DNA of 64,000 nt. It comes from CBDCWT01 sp965223305 (GTDB lineage Bacteria; Planctomycetota; Planctomycetia; Pirellulales; Pirellulaceae). Positions 1 to 9,749 of this stretch are shown one piece after another. The DNA lies in NCBI GenBank assembly GCA_965223305.1, contig CBDCWT010000034.1, forward strand, positions 28,937 to 92,936, in the 5' to 3' direction. Below the pieces are notes generated by a model. The model saw only the letters and a program-made list of their open reading frames with translations, searched no databases and was not told the origin of the DNA. A program made the position numbers and the translations under genes. Position 1 is the stretch's first letter. Each line of letters starts with the position of its first letter.

Positions 1-2398
1 ATTGGCCTTGCAAGACGACGTCGGTCGGACCGTGGCTACTTGATTGCGTGTCATAGATGTTGAGCACATCGACGTCGACATCGTTGTTGAACAACGCGAC
101 AAAACCGGTGTTGGTCGGGATCAGTGCCGTGACCGACAGGCCGTCCACGTCGTCGTCAACGTTGACTACGGTGATGTCGTCCACTGGCCGTCCACTAAAG
201 ACCGGGTCGGTGCTAATGGCCGGCGCTGTTACAATCGTGTACTCGATGTCGCCATCCACAAGGTCGTCGTTGACGCCTGTGACCGTGACGACTTGCGGTG
301 TCGTCCAATTGGTGGTGGTAAACACGACTTTCGTCGGAAAGACGGTGCCTTCGGTGGCATCGCTTGAGCTAAGTCCGATCTCGACATCCGCGGTGGGCGG
401 TGTCTGCAGCGAAACGGTAAACGTGGCTTGGCCGCTGGCTTCGGTCGTGGTCAGTCCGTCGGTTGGGTCGATCACGATTCCGCCGGCATCGTTGTCGGTA
501 ATCTCGACGAACTCTTGCAGGGCGAAGGCGTCCTGGTATTCAGTCGCCTCGGTGACGATCGAGTGGTTGATATAGGCTTCGTGAATCCCTTCAGCCAGCG
601 AGTCGTCGACCGCAGTTACCCGTACAGACTGCGGAACATCCCAGTTCGACGGCGTGAAAACCAGGTAGTTATTACTCGGCTGATTGTCGTCAACAGCCGT
701 GACCTGGTTGCCGACAGTGCCAAGCGAGATGGTCACATCCTGAGTCGGGGCGAGGGTCAAGACGAGGTCGTAGGTGTCACCTGCCCCGCCTTCGGTGACG
801 TTGGTCTCGCCCTCGGTGGGAATCGCGACTACTCCGCCAAACTCGTCGTCGAAAATATTGACAATCACGCGGGGCATGCCGACTGCTTGATACGCAGGAT
901 CGGCGCTCGAGCTGATGTGAACCACCGAACCGCGATGGAACGCCTCCTCGATCAGATCGTCAATGGCGGTGACGTGGACGGTTTGAGGCGTGTCCCAGTT
1001 GGACGGTGTGAAGGTCAGGAACGAGTTACCGAGGTTGGCAGCGTCGACGGCGGCGAGATCCCCATCGGGATTGGAGAGAGTGATGGTGACATCGGCCGTA
1101 GGTTGCTGGGTCAGCACAATCTGGTACTGATCGGCCAAGCCGATTTCGCTGACTGTCGTATGCGATCCGTTTTCGATAATCTGCGCACCTGCGCCGTTGG
1201 GATCAATGATCTGATGGACCTGCTCGTTCAAATCGAAGTGGACCTCGCTGGTGCCGTCGACATTCATTTGGCGAAAGTCTAACTGGATCTGATCGATCCA
1301 ACCGGACTTGCCCGCCACCGCGAATCCTTCGAGCCATCCGCTGGTCATCAGATCGGAGCCGAACACACCATCCAGTCCCGGAACAATGTCGATCACCAGC
1401 CACTGCAAATCGGTCCACACCAAGTCGATTCCCGACTGGGTAGGAACGTGAACCTCGTCGAAGAGAAATACGGGTACGCTGGTCGCACCTCCAATACCAC
1501 CTACGGTTTCGAAGCGGGCGAAGTTGGCGTCGTTTTCGTCGAGGACACCGTCGTCATTCGAATCCAACCCGAGTTGGAATCCTAAACTAGTCGAGAGCAC
1601 ACTGACTTGTGCACCTGTGTCGAAGAGGAAGTTGCCTCCTGCCGCTACGCCGTTGTGCATCGTGTAAGCCGTCAAGAAAGGAACATCACCCCACATGGGT
1701 GGGCAGCAGCCTGAGATGACATAAGGCTCCGGCTCGAACTCCAGTCGATTGTCAACATCGATCGTATAGCGGTGCCCGTTGGATGCAGGAACCTCCTCCT
1801 CAAACTCGACGCCCATAAACAGGTCGAGTCCCTGCACTGTTTCCCAGACGGAATAGTCCAGCGTCGTCACTCGGTCGACCATGGTCGGCATTCCGATGAC
1901 TCCCCACGGACCGAACTGGCTGAAGTCGTTGTCTGGATCGGAGATGATGCGACTGTCCAAAAGGGTATTCCTGACACCATTCTTTCCCGCAAAATCGAAC
2001 CGGTAAGATGCCGAGATATCGAACAGCTGAGTACCCGCGACGCCTACTTCCTCGAACTTCCCTTCGACTTGATAAGGATAAGGTGGGTCCGACATCTCGC
2101 GGATGGCGGTGGCCATCATGATCGATGTGTTCGCCCCGGTGTCGAGCAGCATCGAGTTGAAGACCTGCGGGCCGACGGATCCAGTGCCTGCGGCGTCGGT
2201 CAGCAACTCAACGGTGACGCGCGGCTGATCCCAGGCAACGTTGTCGGATGGGCCCAGATCGATATACGGGATGCCGTCCCGCGCGGTTGCTGTGAGTAAC
2301 AACCGCGGTTCGAGTCGTTCCAGCGGACAGAGCCGGCGTCGCTCCAGCTTGCGGCGGCCGTGTTTCGATTTGGCGAGAACTGTTTTCCGAGCACTCAC
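1..2398 (-). CDS. Secreted LEPR-leader protein with two-lobed aspartic-protease-like region and Calx-beta-like repeats (C-terminus outside window)
   Basis: The reading frame is open for 799 codons from a GTG at 2398 to the window edge, so the C-terminus is missing. A GGAAGG ribosome site lies just upstream of the GTG. Residues 1-40 form a basic leader ending in LEPRLLL, the planctomycete LEPR export signature. Two DTGA motifs follow, at about residues 86-89 (LLDTGANTS) and 260-263 (LFDTGAQVS), each with a hydrophobic Gly-rich partner (GVIGMP; GVFGSD). This is the layout of a two-lobed, pepsin-like aspartic protease. From about residue 390 the protein turns into roughly 100-residue repeats with the pattern TADVTITLS...FTPSNWDTPQTVHVTAIDD, typical of Calx-beta-like adhesion modules. 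The product is inferred to be a large surface or extracellular protein; protease activity is inferred from the motifs alone. Confidence 0.85.
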   Translation of the reverse strand, partial: MSARKTVLAKSKHGRRKLERRRLCPLERLEPRLLLTATARDGIPYIDLGPSDNVAWDQPRVTVELLTDAAGTGSVGPQVFNSMLLDTGANTSIMMATAIREMSDPPYPYQVEGKFEEVGVAGTQLFDISASYRFDFAGKNGVRNTLLDSRIISDPDNDFSQFGPWGVIGMPTMVDRVTTLDYSVWETVQGLDLFMGVEFEEEVPASNGHRYTIDVDNRLEFEPEPYVISGCCPPMWGDVPFLTAYTMHNGVAAGGNFLFDTGAQVSVLSTSLGFQLGLDSNDDGVLDENDANFARFETVGGIGGATSVPVFLFDEVHVPTQSGIDLVWTDLQWLVIDIVPGLDGVFGSDLMTSGWLEGFAVAGKSGWIDQIQLDFRQMNVDGTSEVHFDLNEQVHQIIDPNGAGAQIIENGSHTTVSEIGLADQYQIVLTQQPTADVTITLSNPDGDLAAVDAANLGNSFLTFTPSNWDTPQTVHVTAIDDLIEEAFHRGSVVHISSSADPAYQAVGMPRVIVNIFDDEFGGVVAIPTEGETNVTEGGAGDTYDLVLTLAPTQDVTISLGTVGNQVTAVDDNQPSNNYLVFTPSNWDVPQSVRVTAVDDSLAEGIHEAYINHSIVTEATEYQDAFALQEFVEITDNDAGGIVIDPTDGLTTTEASGQATFTVSLQTPPTADVEIGLSSSDATEGTVFPTKVVFTTTNWTTPQVVTVTGVNDDLVDGDIEYTIVTAPAISTDPVFSGRPVDDITVVNVDDDVDGLSVTALIPTNTGFVALFNNDVDVDVLNIYDTQSSSHGPTDVVLQGQ

Positions 2399-2924
2399 AA
2401 TTCCGTGCCTTCCGTTTAAGAGGCGCACTTCCAGTGCGACCGATCAGATAAAGAAAAGTAGTTGGCGCGCCACAACCAGCTCCGGTGCCTCTCTCCCAGG
2501 TAGAAGAGGAACCAGCGCATAGCACTCCGATTGGTCCGAGATAAGGGACTAAGTACGACTTAGTCGCATCTGGCCGCTCTGGGGTTCCAACCAGAGCCAA
2601 CATTCCACAGTCATTTTAATGCAAGTTGCTGTCCGCCCGAATCTTATTGCGGTGCGAATTCGAGCCGCTTACGAGGGAATACGGCAGGCGAACGGCTAAC
2701 TCGTCCGATGCATGAGGTGTGCCGGAGAACGGCCTGAGGGATGACGCAATACCGTAAGTGACGTTGCAGCAAACGGTTAGGGACTGCTTCGGCTTGCAGG
2801 GCGGATCCGGGGGGCGGCCAGATTCTGCGGCATAGCGGCAACATACAGTCGCAATTTGCCGACTCAAATCGGAGCAGGTGCTACGCGGCGTCCCCCAGGG
2901 CCACAGAGACGAGGGCGCTGGGAG
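2399..2924. other. Intergenic, no gene recognised
   Basis: The two flanking genes are both on the minus strand. Short open frames here have no recognisable protein character. The promoter and leader of the LEPR gene must lie in the part next to 2398; I see no convincing -35/-10 pair. Confidence 0.4.
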
Positions 2925-3152
2925 TCAGGCTTCGATCGCAATGGGGACTCTGACGGCCGCGTTCGCTAGATGAAACGCCGACTCGACCTTGCTGAAGCCG
3001 GGAAAGAGCTTCTCGTGGCGCTTTAGCCGCTCCCGTTCGCTGATGAGGCCGATGGCGGCCAAGCGATTGATTTCGCGAAGTTTCTCCAGCTTCGGACCAA
3101 ACTCTTTTTCGAATTTGGCGTCCAGAAACGCGAGGTACTCGGACCGGCGCAT
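2925..3152 (-). CDS. Small hypothetical protein, 75 aa
   Basis: I do not recognise this protein. It starts at an ATG at 3152 preceded by AGAGGAAGTAG, a good ribosome site, which argues for this start although the frame stays open upstream. The first 50 residues are rich in Lys, Glu, Leu and Arg (MRRSEYLAFLDAKFEKEFG, then KLEKLREINRLAAIGLIS) and should form a helical, possibly coiled-coil segment. The tail is more hydrophobic. There is no signal peptide or membrane segment. No neighbour suggests a function. Confidence 0.5.
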   Translation of the reverse strand: MRRSEYLAFLDAKFEKEFGPKLEKLREINRLAAIGLISERERLKRHEKLFPGFSKVESAFHLANAAVRVPIAIEA

Positions 3153-3504
3153 AGAACTACTTCCTCTTCTCTTAAAATTGATGCCTCGTTTGTGGATGAG
3201 CGTTGTCCGCAATTGCGCTGCGGGTGGGTCACCCACGGGGCTGGCAGGTTCCAATTGCCAGCGTCGTAATGATACCACGACCGTCCAGTCGCGTGCACCA
3301 CTCGGTGAGGCCAGAAAGTGGTTTACGCTTGTTTTTATTGGTGCCCCAGGCGCCACGATTGCCGAAAGACGTTTTCTTACTGCAGTTGGGATAGTTTGGC
3401 TAACACCTTTGACCTCCCACAGGCGGTTGCAGAAAAATAGGGTTGAACTCAGTATGGACACCTGGGATGGTGATTCAGCGTGTTGTTAGCAGTCGGAGAT
3501 AACG
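3153..3504. other. Intergenic, no gene recognised
   Basis: This gap separates the divergent small gene and the MaoC gene. Open frames exist on both strands, but none has a ribosome site or family resemblance. Nothing else was seen. Confidence 0.35.
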
Positions 3505-4038
3505 ATGACGCGTGACGAAAATGTCAAGGCGGGATGGACGGGGCGTTTTTTTGAGGATTTCGGAGTAGGCGATATCTATCGCTTCCCCTACGGCAGAACG
3601 GTCACCGAACTAGACAATTCGCTGTTCACCCATCTGACGCTGAACGGGAATCCACTACACTTTGACGCGGAGTACACCCGCCGTTCGCAATGGGGGCGGA
3701 TCCTGGTGAACAGCACTTTTACCTTGGGGTTGGTGACCGGGATGAGCGTCAGCGACGTAAGTCAGAATGCGGTGGCCAACCTCGGCTGGGAGAACGTGCG
3801 GTTGCCGAACCCCGTCTTTGTGGGGGACACACTGTATTGCGAGTCGGAGGTTATCGGAAAGCGCGAATCTCGATCGCATCCCGAGGCGGGAATTGTGACT
3901 GTCCGGTCATACGGGATCAACCAGGATGGCCAGATCGTGATCGACCTGACTCGTCACGTCATGATTTACAAGAAAGAACACTCGCCGGCACGAAACAGCT
4001 TCCCAAGCATGGAAAGCCCGCGCGAGGACGCTCCGTAG
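3505..4038 (+). CDS. MaoC-family hot-dog hydratase (mesaconyl-/itaconyl-CoA hydratase-like)
   Basis: A single hot-dog-fold enoyl-CoA hydratase of the MaoC family, 177 aa. The catalytic stretch TELDNSLFTHLTLNGNPLHFD spans about residues 34-54, with Asp37, Asn38 and His43 in the positions of the MaoC Asp-x4-His pair and the NPLHFD turn typical of hydratases acting on methyl-branched dicarboxyl-CoA substrates. GGAG seven bases before the ATG supports the start. It is the first gene of a three-gene operon with a CitE-type lyase 20 bp downstream and a CaiB-type CoA-transferase after that. This hydratase/lyase/transferase set is the one used for itaconate or mesaconate/citramalate CoA esters; the exact substrate cannot be read from sequence. 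Confidence 0.85.
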   Translation: MTRDENVKAGWTGRFFEDFGVGDIYRFPYGRTVTELDNSLFTHLTLNGNPLHFDAEYTRRSQWGRILVNSTFTLGLVTGMSVSDVSQNAVANLGWENVRLPNPVFVGDTLYCESEVIGKRESRSHPEAGIVTVRSYGINQDGQIVIDLTRHVMIYKKEHSPARNSFPSMESPREDAP

Positions 4039-4058
4039 CGGCAAGGTGGTGACCACGC

Positions 4059-4968
4059 GTGCAGATTCTTCGCTCTTGGCTGTTCGTTCCCGGCAATCAG
4101 CCGCGGATGCTGGACAAATCCCGGCAATTGGCGGCGGATGTCGTGGTCTACGACCTGGAGGACAGTGTACCGCGGTCGGAGAAGACCGCCGCGCGGGAGT
4201 TGGTGGGCAGGGCGCTCGACACACCGGGCGGCCGATCGCGGCGCTACGTGCGCGTGACCGAGTTAGAGCGCGGGTCGCTGGAGGAGGACCTGCGAGTGGT
4301 CGTGCGACCCGGTCTCGCCGGCCTCGTGTTGCCGAAGGTCGAGGATCCCGCTCAGGTACGGCAGCTTGACACGCTGCTGAGAGAGGGGGAGCAGGCTGCA
4401 GCGTTACCGGCCGGAAGCGTCAATACGGTGGCCTCAATCGAGAGCGCCAGGGGCTTGGTCGCGGCGGCAGGCGATTGCGGGCAGCTCCCAGCGGCTGGTA
4501 GGTTTGATGTTCGGTGCGGAAGATTTTCAGTTGGACGTGGGTTCGCTCTGTTTCGCCGACGCGTCGGCCAGTCGCCTGGAGTACGCTCGATCGTCGGTCG
4601 TGATCGCAGCCGCCAGTAGTGGTCTGATAGCGATCGATCGCGTTGTGGTGGACTATAGCAGCGACCAGCTGCTGGTTGAAGACAGCCGGCTTGGCCGTCG
4701 GTTGGGCTTCGCCGGTAAGGCGGTGATTCACCCGGCTCAAATCGGCGTTGTCAACGAACAGTTTAGTCCCCATCCCGAGGACGTGGCCGCAGCACAGCAG
4801 TTGATCGACGCATATGAAGTGGGTCTGGGCAGTGGAAGTGGAGCCGTGTCAGTGGACGGAAAGATGGTGGACCTACCGGTCGTGGAGAAGGCGCGGCGGA
4901 TCGTGGAATTCGCCAAGGCTGCCGGCAAGATCGACGGCTCACCTGCGGTCGGGGACGAAGGTTCCTAG
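4059..4968 (+). CDS. CitE / HpcH-HpaI family CoA-ester lyase, with one apparent +1 frameshift
   Basis: A citrate-lyase-beta-like TIM barrel that splits malyl-type CoA esters such as citramalyl- or methylmalyl-CoA. The N-terminal half (GTG start at 4059) has RSWLFVPGNQPRML and the metal-region motif DLEDS at residues 32-36. The C-terminal half has GLMFGAEDFQLDVG and GKAVIHPAQI, family hallmarks. The halves lie in different frames: removing one base near 4470 joins ASIESARGLVAAA to AIAGSSQRLVGLMFGAEDF in one frame. No residues of the family core are lost, so an assembly insertion is at least as likely as a real mutation. It sits between the MaoC gene and the CoA-transferase and presumably acts on the hydrated product. 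Confidence 0.8.
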
Positions 4969-4970
4969 CT

Positions 4971-6173
4971 ATGAGCCAACCTTCCGCACCGCTGAACGGA
5001 ATTCGTGTTGTAGCGGTCGAGCAATTCGGGCGCCGGACCTTGGGCCACGATGCTCTTGGCTGACTTGGGCGCCGAGGTGATCAAGATCGAGAATCCACTC
5101 ACCGACGGGGACGTTGGCCGGCATGTGCCGCCTTACCTGGGTGACAAGGACAGCGTCTATTTTCAGAGTTTCAATCGGAACAAGAAGAGCATCACGCTCA
5201 ACCTCCGCCACCCCCGCGCCCGGCAGGTGCTGCATCCTCTAGTAGCCCGCTCCGATTGCGTCTTCAACAACCTCCGCGGCGACCTACCTGCCGACATGGG
5301 ACTTGACTACGCCGCGCTGTGTGAAGTCAAGCCATCGATTGTCTGCGCGTCACTTTCCGCATACGGCCGAGCCGGGGCCCGTGCAAGCGAGCCCGGATAC
5401 GACTACTTGATGCAGGGATACGCCGGCTGGATGAGCCTGACCGGCGACCCGGACGGCCCGCCGCAGAAAGCGGGCTTGTCACTGGTCGATCTCACCGCGG
5501 GGATCATGGCCAGCTTGGGTTTGGTCAGTTCCATCATGCGAGCCAGAGAAACGGGGGTTGGATGCGACGTCGACGTGAGTTTATTTGACACTGCACTCTC
5601 AGAGCTCGCCTACGTCGCCGCGTGGCACCTGACCAGGGGCTACGAGCCTCAGCGCACAGCAGACTCATCCCATCCGTCGCAGGTGCCAAGCCAACTGCTG
5701 CCGACCAAGGATGGATGGTTGGTCGTGATGTGTGCCAAAGAGCGCTTCTACCAGAACCTGGTGAGCATCCTGGGTGCCCCGGAGCTGGGCCAGGATCCTC
5801 GCTTTCGCACCTTCTCCGATCGACTGGCTCATCGTGACCAGCTCCAGCCGCTGCTGAAGGCCCGCACGGTGACCAAGACAACCGCGGACTGGCTGCAACT
5901 TCTCAAAGGGCACGTCCCCTGTGCCCCGTGTCAACACCGTCCGCGAAGCATTCGAGGACCCCACAGGTAGCGGTAGACAAGATGGTGATCGAGACGCAAC
6001 ACCCCGAGTTCGGAGTCGTCCGTCAGGTAGCCAGCCCGATCAAGATTAGCGACTACGAGCACCCGCATCAGCGTGGCCCGTTGCTTGGCGAACACACGGA
6101 CGATGTGTTGCAAGAGCTGCTGGAGTTGACACCGGATCAGCTCCAAGCGCTGCGCGACGATGGCGTGTTGTAG
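4971..6173 (+). CDS. CaiB/BaiF family (family III) CoA-transferase, with three apparent +1 frameshifts
   Basis: A family III CoA-transferase that would load a dicarboxylic acid with CoA from a donor such as succinyl-CoA. It starts at an ATG two bases after the lyase stop (PLNGIRVVAVEQFG). Removing one G near 5019 restores GAGPWATMLLADLGAEVIKIE, the family N-terminal core. The middle is uninterrupted and carries GYDYLMQGYAG, whose Asp is the expected acyl carrier. Removing one base near 5929 restores APVNTVREAFEDP and one C near 5961 restores PQVAVDKMVIE through to the stop. All three shifts are +1, and two fall in GGG or CCCC runs. It is either a decayed gene or an intact gene with insertion errors; I favour the latter because the frame always resumes on conserved sequence. 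Confidence 0.78.
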
Positions 6174-6636
6174 CTGCAATCCGTTCGTTGTGTTTTTGCA
6201 CCAAGGCCAGCGGGCTTCTGCAAAACTATGCTCGTTGGGGCTCGGGGCAACGCCGTTGAGGACTTCTTCCCGACGTTCCGCCCTATCCGATCGTAGCCGA
6301 ACTCACCAGATCGTAGCCGAACTCGCCAGATCGTAGCCGAACTCGCCAGAGTTTGGTGGACTGCTAGTTCGTCCAAATTCTGGAGAATTCGACTGGTCCC
6401 AAATTCTGGCGAATTCGGCTACCAGAAATCCTTAGTGGCGTTCGGCGCGGGGCAGCGGTCGCGAGGAAAAGGGCGAATTCGTTCCCAGCCTCGTCACAGT
6501 TTGTGACCTAGACTTTCTTCAGAGGGTGGTTCTCGTGTTGATGTGGATCTTTCTGTCCACCTGTGGACCCTTTGCTTTTCTACCCCAATGATGAAGCGAT
6601 GAGATCGTATCTGTGAAAGCGGTCTCCGGAGAAACC
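6174..6636. other. Intergenic with REP-like repeats
   Basis: The gap between the CoA-transferase and the beta-helix gene. It is dominated by a GTAGCCGAACTCGCC repeat cluster (annotated separately). The last 100 bp lead into the beta-helix gene; no clear promoter was seen. Confidence 0.5.
6289..6422. repeat. Tandem and inverted copies of the GTAGCCGAACTCGCC REP-like unit
   Basis: GATCGTAGCCGAACTCRCCA occurs three times head to tail between 6289 and 6350. It is followed by GAGTTTGG, and then by inverted copies ending in ATTCTGGCGAATTCGGCTAC. The block can fold on itself. The same unit recurs near 12693, 48641, 51008 and 51395. Confidence 0.75.
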
Positions 6637-9600
6637 ATGCGCGCACTATCAAGAGTCCTACCGGTTCGTTTCGGTCTCGGGATCGTTACGGTATTCTCGT
6701 TCGCCGTCGGCTCTGCTGTCAGCGACTCCGAGCTGCGAGCTGCCATCTATTACGTCAGTACCGGCGGGGACGACGACAACGATGGGAGCTCCTGGACCAC
6801 TGCCTTCGAAACGATCAAGAAAGCGGCAAAACGGGCCAAGAGCGGAGATTGGGTGTACGTATCCGGCGGTACTTATACCGACGACATCGTGGTCAATGGC
6901 GCTCAGCAGTCGACCGAGCCCGTGCGGTTTGTGGCTACTTCAGGAGTGACGGTAGCCGCTCAATGGAAAGTGTTTTAACAGCAACTATGTCACGATACAG
7001 GGCTTCGATTTTGAAGGAACGACCAGCCGCTTCTTGGTGTGGCAGGGCTCCTATGAGGGGGTATTGCAGGACTGCGAATTCAGGCGCTGGTGACCAAGGT
7101 CTACTGATCAAGAATGGAAGTTTGACGTTTGATAGTTGCGACATCCGAGATTTCGTGCATGACGGTATTCAACTTGATGGTGAGTCGCGGCTGACCATTC
7201 GCAATTCGACGATCTCCGGTTGCCAGGAGAGCGGTTTGGCGGTTCGTAAAATGGCTCATGTCACGCTGGACAATTGCCGAATCACGGGACATGCCGGGAA
7301 TGGTATCGACGTGGACGTCGTCGCATCCTCAATTGACCCGGGGCCCGACCCGGCGGGTTGGTACGGTCAACCTGTTCCCTTGGTCGGCAGTGACGGTCCT
7401 ATCCCTGGTCGACGGTGGAGGGTACGTTCACGGTGACTTGCACCGCAGGCCGGAACATCCGGTCAATGAATCCAAAGTGTCCGGTACAGTCCACGATTTG
7501 GACCCGAACACGACCTTTCCGTCGGTCGACGCCGGGAGTGCTGCGACGAACAATGACAACGCCACCATCCCATTAACAGATGACGGGGAGAACGCGTTGA
7601 ACGGCGGCGACTTTTCACTAGGCAGTAACGACGGCATCGACCTGCTGCCAGGGACGTACTACTTCAGCAGTATTGATACAAAACCGGGTTCCGAACTGCG
7701 CGTCGTTGGGCCCACGGCGGTCTATGTGACGGGGAGTGTTGTGATCAAAGGAAGCCTAAACAACACCACTCTCAATCCAGCGAACTTTCAGCTGTTGGTG
7801 TTGGGAAACTATGTTGAAATCACCGCTCAGGCCGATGTGCACGCTGCAGTCTACGCACCCGAGGCGGAGGTTGTTTTGAGAGGTGGAGCTGACGTGCATG
7901 GCATGGTTATCGGCGATGAGTTGGATATTGCTGGCGATGTGCAGGTCTATGTTGACCAATCCCTAGAGGACCTGGCGGAAACGCTGATTCCTCTTCCACA
8001 GTCTTCTCCGTCACCGCCCTCGACATGGACACCCGTTGCCAACGGCGTGTTGGAAATCGACGACTCGATGATCACTGGAAACCAATACGGACTGCGACAG
8101 CTCACCGGCCAGAGTTTGGTGTCCAGCGATACCGACTACTCGAACAATGCAGAATGGGGATTGTACATCAAGGGTTCCTTTGATCTGGATGGCTGCACGG
8201 TCAGCGACAATGCCGTGGGAGGTATCTGGTTGGATCAGATTCAGGATGGTGACTTTAGCTACGCCGACGTGACGGTCTCCGATAACTCGCAGTGCGGCCT
8301 TTACCTGCAAAACTGCAATGTCACTTTCGACGCAACCATGCTGCCCACAAACGCTATTTCCGGGAGTGCGCGGGCGTTGACCGTGGCCGGCGGGTCACTG
8401 GCGGCGACTGGCTTGACGATCAACGGAGCGAGTGTCGCTGGAATCGATGTTCAGAACGGAACGTTGGCTGTCGCTAACTCGACGCTCTCTGGCAATGCCT
8501 ATGGAATCAGCTCCAGCAACAGCGCGGTGACGTTGCACACGGTCACACTGACCGGCAACTCGACATGTGGAGTTCACATTACCGGCGGGACTTTGGCCGC
8601 CGACGGTTCCGTTGCTTCGGGTGGAGTCGACGGAATTTCAGCCGACTCTTGTACCTCGGTGACGCTCGACACCTGCACCCTGTCGGGGAACAGCGTGGGG
8701 CTTTTGGCCAGTCGCAATACCTCGCTGGTGGTCACCGGGTCGACTTTCACGGGGAACACGGTATGGGGCTCTGCAGTGGAACCAAGCGGTGGCTCTGGAG
8801 TTTCAGTGACATTCGATTCTTGCGCGATACAGGGCAACGCAGGTGGGCTATCGGTTAGTAGTGCCACGGATGGGGACGTCAAGCTACAGGGAGGAACGGT
8901 GATCAGTGACAACACGAGTACCGGACTGCACTTCGAGAGCTGTAACCTGACCGTCAACGACCAACTCGCCGGGACGGCGTGGAGTTCCCTGCGCAACCAC
9001 TACGGAATCAGCGGCACGGGCAGCTCCCTGGTATTGGACGGTGTCGTTGTTTCGGACAGTACGGCTTACGCCCTGCATACGACGAACTGTGCCTTGACGG
9101 TCCGCAACAGCAACCTGACCGGCCGTAACGGTATCTATGTGGTGAACAACAGTTCTTCGACCGTCGATGCCACTCGGTTGACGGCGACGGCAAGCGGAGT
9201 CACGAGTTGGGGAATCTACCGGCAGGAAGGAGACTTGCTGGTGAGAAACTGTGTCATCAACGGATTCGAGAACGGGATCTACCTTGAGACTGGCTCGTCA
9301 CACACAGCGACGGTTGTGAACAATACCATTGCCAACGTTGGGACCTATGGAATCTACATCGCCGATGGGCCGGCTAGGGTGGAGAACACGATCGTGGTCG
9401 GTAACAACGCACAGTACGGTATCGTGGATGATGGGGCGCAGTTGACGCATTCGTACAACCTGATACATGGCGTTGCTAATGCGTTTTCCGGAGCGACACC
9501 GGCCACTGGCGAGATCTTCAAGACGCCCCGGTTCGCCGACGCAGCGGCTGGGGACTTCAGTTTGGGGCCCGGATCACCTGCCATCAATGCCGGCCTCGAC

Positions 9601-9732
9601 CAAAGCATCGATGTTCCGACTGACATCGTGGGGAATGCCCGGCCACTATTTCATGCGTTTGACATGGGTGCCTACGAGTATCCTGACGACAACGCGAGTT
9701 TTCGTGTCCTCGACTGGACGGAGAGGCGATAG
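6637..9732 (+). CDS. Secreted right-handed beta-helix (pectate-lyase-like) protein, with three apparent +1 frameshifts
   Basis: The ATG at 6637 has GGAG seven bases upstream and opens a signal peptide (LGIVTVFSFAVGSAVS). Then comes YYVSTGGDDDNDGSSW, the usual start of planctomycete beta-helix proteins. From about 7100 to 9500 short repeats of the form L-x-NSTISGN, GNSTCGVHITGG and DGIQLD build a parallel beta-helix of the pectate-lyase / NosD type. The C-terminus has the common closing segment (SPAINAGLD, then DMGAYEY). Three single-base insertions are needed to read through: in the TTTT at 6973-6976, near 7090, and somewhere between about 7325 and 7430. The downstream 2.3 kb is uninterrupted. 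A polysaccharide-binding or lyase role is likely, but no catalytic site was identified. The middle (about 7440-8020) resembles a non-helix insert. Confidence 0.72.
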
Positions 9733-9749
9733 AGAGCAGCAGGGCGTCG

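Noticed and set aside
428..1282. Long plus-strand open frame of 284 codons (and overlapping ones at 44-575)
   Set aside because: It is antisense to the LEPR / Calx-beta-like gene, whose minus-strand frame has far better protein character.
4059..6173. citE-like and caiB-like as true pseudogenes
   Set aside because: Not excluded, but all breaks are +1 and the conserved frame resumes each time, as also in unrelated genes of the window.
6289..6422. Possible CRISPR array because of three direct repeats
   Set aside because: The repeats abut without spacers of regular length, have inverted copies, and recur as dispersed units.
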